The notes beneath the pieces were generated by a model. The model was not told where the DNA came from and ran no database searches. It saw nothing but the letters and a program-made list of their open reading frames with translations. The position numbers and the translations under genes are program-made. A stretch of 26,674 bases of DNA from a virus, in IMG/VR virus record IMGVR_UViG_3300006922_000143, positions 1 through 26,674 of that record. One strand, given 5' to 3'. Of the stretch, positions 23,595 through 26,674 are shown in pieces. Each line of letters begins with the position of its first letter. The stretch's first letter is position 1.

Positions 23595-25673
23595 TTAAAC
23601 GTCTTTTGTGTCAAGCCAATTATCTCCTATCTTTGATTCTAATAACAAAGGAACGTTTACTTTTATATTATATTCTTTTTGAATCATATCATTTAGATTA
23701 GAGTTAATCAAATTAATTGTACCTAACACATCATTTATTTCATCAGGGTGTGTGTCAATTACCATACTATCGTGGACACTGTTGACTAGACAAGACTGCA
23801 TAGGCTCAAGCAAACGATCAAGCTCTATGAGTACAACAGGTACAACATCACCTGTAGCAAAGCCTTGAACAGGGTAGTTCTTAATCATGGTAAAGTGAGA
23901 CACAGAGCCGTTCTCTCTACGATGCACGTCAGGAAAAGCGTACTGCCTACCACTGACATTAGTTATCTTACCCTCGTTAACTGCCTCGTCACCCAACCTG
24001 CTGTGCCACCTAGCTATACCTTTATACTTCTCTACGAACTGCTTATAGTATGCAGCTTCTGCCTTGCTTCTACCATATCCTGTAGCGCCAAAGAGAGGGG
24101 CGAAGGTGTGTGCCTTTGCTTCTTGTCTAGATGTAGGTTGCCCTGCATCACTGATAACCTTTGCCGTGTAGGAGTGTACGTCAAATCCTGTATCAATCTC
24201 CTGCATGGCTGTATTATCTTGTGCTAGGAACGCAGCCGTTCTAAACTCAAGTTGGGCAAAGTCGGACTCAATTATTTTGCCACCCTCCCACCGTGAGATG
24301 AACACACGTTTTATTGGGAAGGTTCCTCCTCTTGGCATGTTTTGCATGTTGGGATTTCGTCCAGAGAATCTACCTGTACTGGTGATATGCTGGGTAAGGT
24401 TGATGTGTAGTTTGCTACTTCTTTTACAGTTGGTGATAATGCCATCCACAAAGCTACTAAGATAACTACTAATAGCACTAAGCCTCTTAACGTCTTGTAA
24501 AAATTCAATTGCTTTCTCCATATTGTTGTTTTTAGCTGTGGCTATAAGTGCATCCAGGTTTGACTTACCTACACCAAAGCCATTGGCACTGACCCACTTT
24601 TTACTTGGAGGAAAAAAACCAAGCCCTGCCATCTCATTTGTTTCTGTGAGTAGGAAACCCCTACCATCACAGTCCTTACATTTATTTGGTATCTTATATA
24701 GTGTACCATCCTTTCTTTTTTTATGTACTCTGCCATACCCACCACAGTTAGGACAAGTAGATGCTTTTGTTTTAAACAAAGGATCACTAACAGACATCAC
24801 TATACTTTTAAACTTATCTTTACATGCTTTGTGTGATGCAAGTCTGTAATCACTACTGTCATCATAGTTAAAATAATTAATCCACTCTTTTTTATCTTTG
24901 GGTTTGCGACTAAAGATTACCCACGACATTTGTTCTGGGGAGTTAAGATTAATAGGTGTGCCACCCATCAGTTCCCTTGTTGTGGCTTGCAGTCTATCAA
25001 GTATTTCGTTGCGCTCTCGCTCGAATTTATCACGGACGTTTTCGAGGGCATCTCTATCCACCCTGATTCCTGCCATTGACATCCTTGTGAGGACTTTGCA
25101 GGTTCTAAAGGTGACGCTTTTGACTGCTTGTAAAGAGGCAGAGTCAGGACTGTTGAAGTCTTCTTCAATTGCTTTGTACAACTCGCCAGTGGTAAGAAGA
25201 TCAAGGTCAAGATAATGACTGAGTTCATCAAGTGGTATCTCATTGGTATTGTATCCTTTCTTGTAGTACGTCTTAAGTGTATCATCTTTCTGATACTGTA
25301 GCTCACGCCTGATAGCGCACTGCTCTAGACTAAGAGGTTGCTTCTGTCCACGTAAAAGTAAATACTCTGCAAGCATTGTGTCATATATGTCACCATCATA
25401 CTTAAAGTCGTTAGCCCATAGCCAGGCTAGATCGTACTGTAGGTTGTGTCCTATCAGCAAAGTTGTATTGTCTAGCATCCTCTGTAATACACAGGAGTTA
25501 GACTTATGCTGTTCTGTTGCTTCTTTGTGGTCAAACGGTAGTAGTCTCTTCTCTCCTGTATCTAAGCACAACACACCCACCTCAGTAAGCGTGTTAGCAG
25601 GTTCATATGGATCATTAAATATCTTACCATCTCGTAGAGTTATAGAGTTCTCTACATCTAAGACTCTCCTCAT
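23595..25673 (-). CDS. Family A DNA polymerase with 3'-5' exonuclease and DnaJ-like zinc finger (692 aa)
   Basis: It replicates phage DNA. The ATG at 25673 overlaps the helicase stop as ATGA and has AAGG upstream; an in-frame start at 25727 would overlap the helicase by 58 bases. Exonuclease motifs: Asp6/Glu8 (LDVEN), Asn77/Asp81 (HNLQYD), Tyr154/Asp158. Polymerase motifs: A, Asp471 (ESDFAQLEFR); B, Arg516/Lys520/Phe524 with GATGYG; C, His634/Asp635 (NSVHDSMV). Between NLNSPEQ (232-238) and GVGKSNLDALIA lies an insertion with C307/C310 (CPNCGGYG) and C332/C335 (CKDCDGRG), two DnaJ-type zinc repeats. The combination is known from HMO-2011-type marine phages. All catalytic residues are present. 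Confidence 0.95.
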   Translation of the reverse strand: MRRVLDVENSITLRDGKIFNDPYEPANTLTEVGVLCLDTGEKRLLPFDHKEATEQHKSNSCVLQRMLDNTTLLIGHNLQYDLAWLWANDFKYDGDIYDTMLAEYLLLRGQKQPLSLEQCAIRRELQYQKDDTLKTYYKKGYNTNEIPLDELSHYLDLDLLTTGELYKAIEEDFNSPDSASLQAVKSVTFRTCKVLTRMSMAGIRVDRDALENVRDKFERERNEILDRLQATTRELMGGTPINLNSPEQMSWVIFSRKPKDKKEWINYFNYDDSSDYRLASHKACKDKFKSIVMSVSDPLFKTKASTCPNCGGYGRVHKKRKDGTLYKIPNKCKDCDGRGFLLTETNEMAGLGFFPPSKKWVSANGFGVGKSNLDALIATAKNNNMEKAIEFLQDVKRLSAISSYLSSFVDGIITNCKRSSKLHINLTQHITSTGRFSGRNPNMQNMPRGGTFPIKRVFISRWEGGKIIESDFAQLEFRTAAFLAQDNTAMQEIDTGFDVHSYTAKVISDAGQPTSRQEAKAHTFAPLFGATGYGRSKAEAAYYKQFVEKYKGIARWHSRLGDEAVNEGKITNVSGRQYAFPDVHRRENGSVSHFTMIKNYPVQGFATGDVVPVVLIELDRLLEPMQSCLVNSVHDSMVIDTHPDEINDVLGTINLINSNLNDMIQKEYNIKVNVPLLLESKIGDNWLDTKDV

Positions 25674-26674
25674 GCTGAGTACCTTGCTCTCTCTCCATCT
25701 AACTGACAGTGAACAACCCCATGCCATCCACCCTTTAGTTTATTCTTTGCTACGTTCAAGTGTCTCTGTGTGTCTGACTCAAACTCACCCTCTACTTGTG
25801 GATTCTTTGATATCAAAACCATCAGGTCACACTCAGCAGCTTTACCTGTCTTACTACCTTCAAGCATAGATTGATCTACATATATCTTACCCTCTGCCTC
25901 TGCTGATAGCTGAGACATCCAGATCACAGCACAGTCATACTGCTTGGCAATATTCCTAGCGTGTATCGCTGCATCCTTGAGGTATACATGAGAGTCTGCA
26001 CCTGTCTTACTGGCAAACTTGTCACCCATATCAAGTACAACTACGTCTGGCTTGTGGTTCTTAACTACTGCCTCAACCCACACCATGTCCTTACCTGTGC
26101 TATCAACTATCTTAATGTTGTCATACACTGGTTTGTATCTTGTAGATGCTAAAGCGTAGTTAGCTTTGATCTCTTCCATAGGCATGTTAGATGCAGCACT
26201 AAGATACCTAGCACCAACACGAGTGTAGTCTTCTTCGTTACATAAGATGATACACTTAGCCCCTTGTCTAGCAAAGCCACGCTCAGATGCAATCAGAGAG
26301 GCATGAAAGGATGTTTTACCTGTGTTAGGTCTAGCACCCACCAAGACTAAATGTCCACCTGATATGCCCTCTACCTTACGCTGTAGTGACGGTATATTAA
26401 ACTGCCACTTAGACTGTATCTCATTAGCTACCAATAGATTGTCAATAGATATGTCACCCCAATCAACTTTTAAGTTAGGCATGAAGTTATCTTGATAGTC
26501 AGTCAGTATATTACGCAGTGGCTCAAGTGTGTTCTTCTCACCATTAACGTAGTCGAAACCTAAGTTGGCTACCTCTTCACCTACTACCTGTTGAAACAGA
26601 TTAGACATAACCTCTTGAGCTACCTCTTGGTTCATAGGTCTTTCTTGTCGCAGCTTATCAAACAATCTTTTGTA
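25670..26674 (-). CDS. DnaB-type replicative DNA helicase, 5' end cut by window edge
   Basis: It unwinds DNA ahead of the polymerase, as a hexameric RecA-fold ATPase. The frame is open to the right edge, so the start is outside; a TTG at 26665 is not credible. Counting from that TTG, the core shows Walker A GARPNTGKT (110-118), a likely catalytic Glu in LCNEED (143-146), Walker B VVVLDMGD (208-215), the sensor-like MSQLS (250-254), and basic AKNKLKGGW near the C-terminus. At least 334 residues are visible, and ~100 precede the core. No primase zinc finger or TOPRIM motif is in the visible part; primase may lie upstream. It overlaps the polymerase start by four bases. Confidence 0.85.
   Translation of the reverse strand, partial: YKRLFDKLRQERPMNQEVAQEVMSNLFQQVVGEEVANLGFDYVNGEKNTLEPLRNILTDYQDNFMPNLKVDWGDISIDNLLVANEIQSKWQFNIPSLQRKVEGISGGHLVLVGARPNTGKTSFHASLIASERGFARQGAKCIILCNEEDYTRVGARYLSAASNMPMEEIKANYALASTRYKPVYDNIKIVDSTGKDMVWVEAVVKNHKPDVVVLDMGDKFASKTGADSHVYLKDAAIHARNIAKQYDCAVIWMSQLSAEAEGKIYVDQSMLEGSKTGKAAECDLMVLISKNPQVEGEFESDTQRHLNVAKNKLKGGWHGVVHCQLDGERARYSA

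Noticed and set aside
25674-25727. Eighteen extra N-terminal residues on the DNA polymerase
   Set aside because: They lie inside the helicase gene; the ATG at 25673 forms an ATGA overlap like its neighbours and starts right before the exonuclease motif LDVEN.
23865-25869. Plus-strand open frames opposite the DNA polymerase
   Set aside because: Shadows of a strongly conserved gene; no family features and no promoter or ribosome-binding site.
26663-26665. TTG start for the helicase
   Set aside because: The frame continues open to the right edge, so the real start is beyond the window.
1-26674. Temperate lifestyle, CRISPR array, tRNA genes or attachment site
   Set aside because: No integrase, repressor, spaced direct repeats, or tRNA-like cloverleaf was found; the gaps are too short to hold them.

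Overview
This looks like part of the genome of a tailed, podovirus-like phage of a marine alphaproteobacterium. It is AT-rich and almost completely coding, with gene junctions that overlap or nearly touch. No bacterial housekeeping gene, integrase, tRNA or insertion sequence was seen. The best affiliation clue is the family A DNA polymerase (23595-25673), which carries two CxxCxGxG zinc-finger repeats like half of a DnaJ central domain. That arrangement is known from the SAR116 phage HMO-2011 and its relatives. The affiliation is from memory of those families; no database search was possible.

Two modules point toward each other. The plus-strand module (1-17747) holds a tail fibre cut by the left edge, an 886-aa lectin-like receptor-binding candidate, two small one-helix membrane proteins, and a 1493-aa protein ending in 21 exact-length 22-residue helical repeats. 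These are followed by a 434-aa peptidoglycan-binding and lysozyme-like protein, a three-helix holin-like protein, and three virion-type proteins (196, 579 and 1225 aa). A hairpin followed by a T-rich stretch closes the module at about 17745-17785.

The minus-strand module is read from the right edge leftward (26674 to 17778) and handles DNA replication and nucleotide supply. In transcription order it has a DnaB-type helicase (5' end outside the window), DNA polymerase, a 279-aa acidic-tailed protein, a PD-(D/E)XK exonuclease with four cysteines, a 103-aa protein and a T7 endonuclease I homologue. Then come a 116-aa protein, a DUF3310 protein, an unlisted 58-aa gene, a B12-dependent (class II) ribonucleotide reductase, and three tiny genes (55, 63 and 67 aa). 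The likely logic is that the helicase and polymerase copy the genome, the exonuclease and endonuclease process or degrade DNA, and the reductase supplies deoxynucleotides.

Two genes too short for a normal ORF cutoff (18172-18339 and 20300-20476) were found by following the stop/start overlaps. Nearly every minus-strand junction is ATGA, GTGA, TAATG or TAGTG, which suggests translational coupling. Three starts were set from such junctions or from ribosome-binding-site spacing: polymerase at 25673, the 152-aa gene at 5000, and the exonuclease GTG at 22710. No intergenic stretch exceeds about 50 bases, and no promoter could be recognised. Terminase, portal, capsid, RNA polymerase and primase genes are not in the window and presumably lie outside it.
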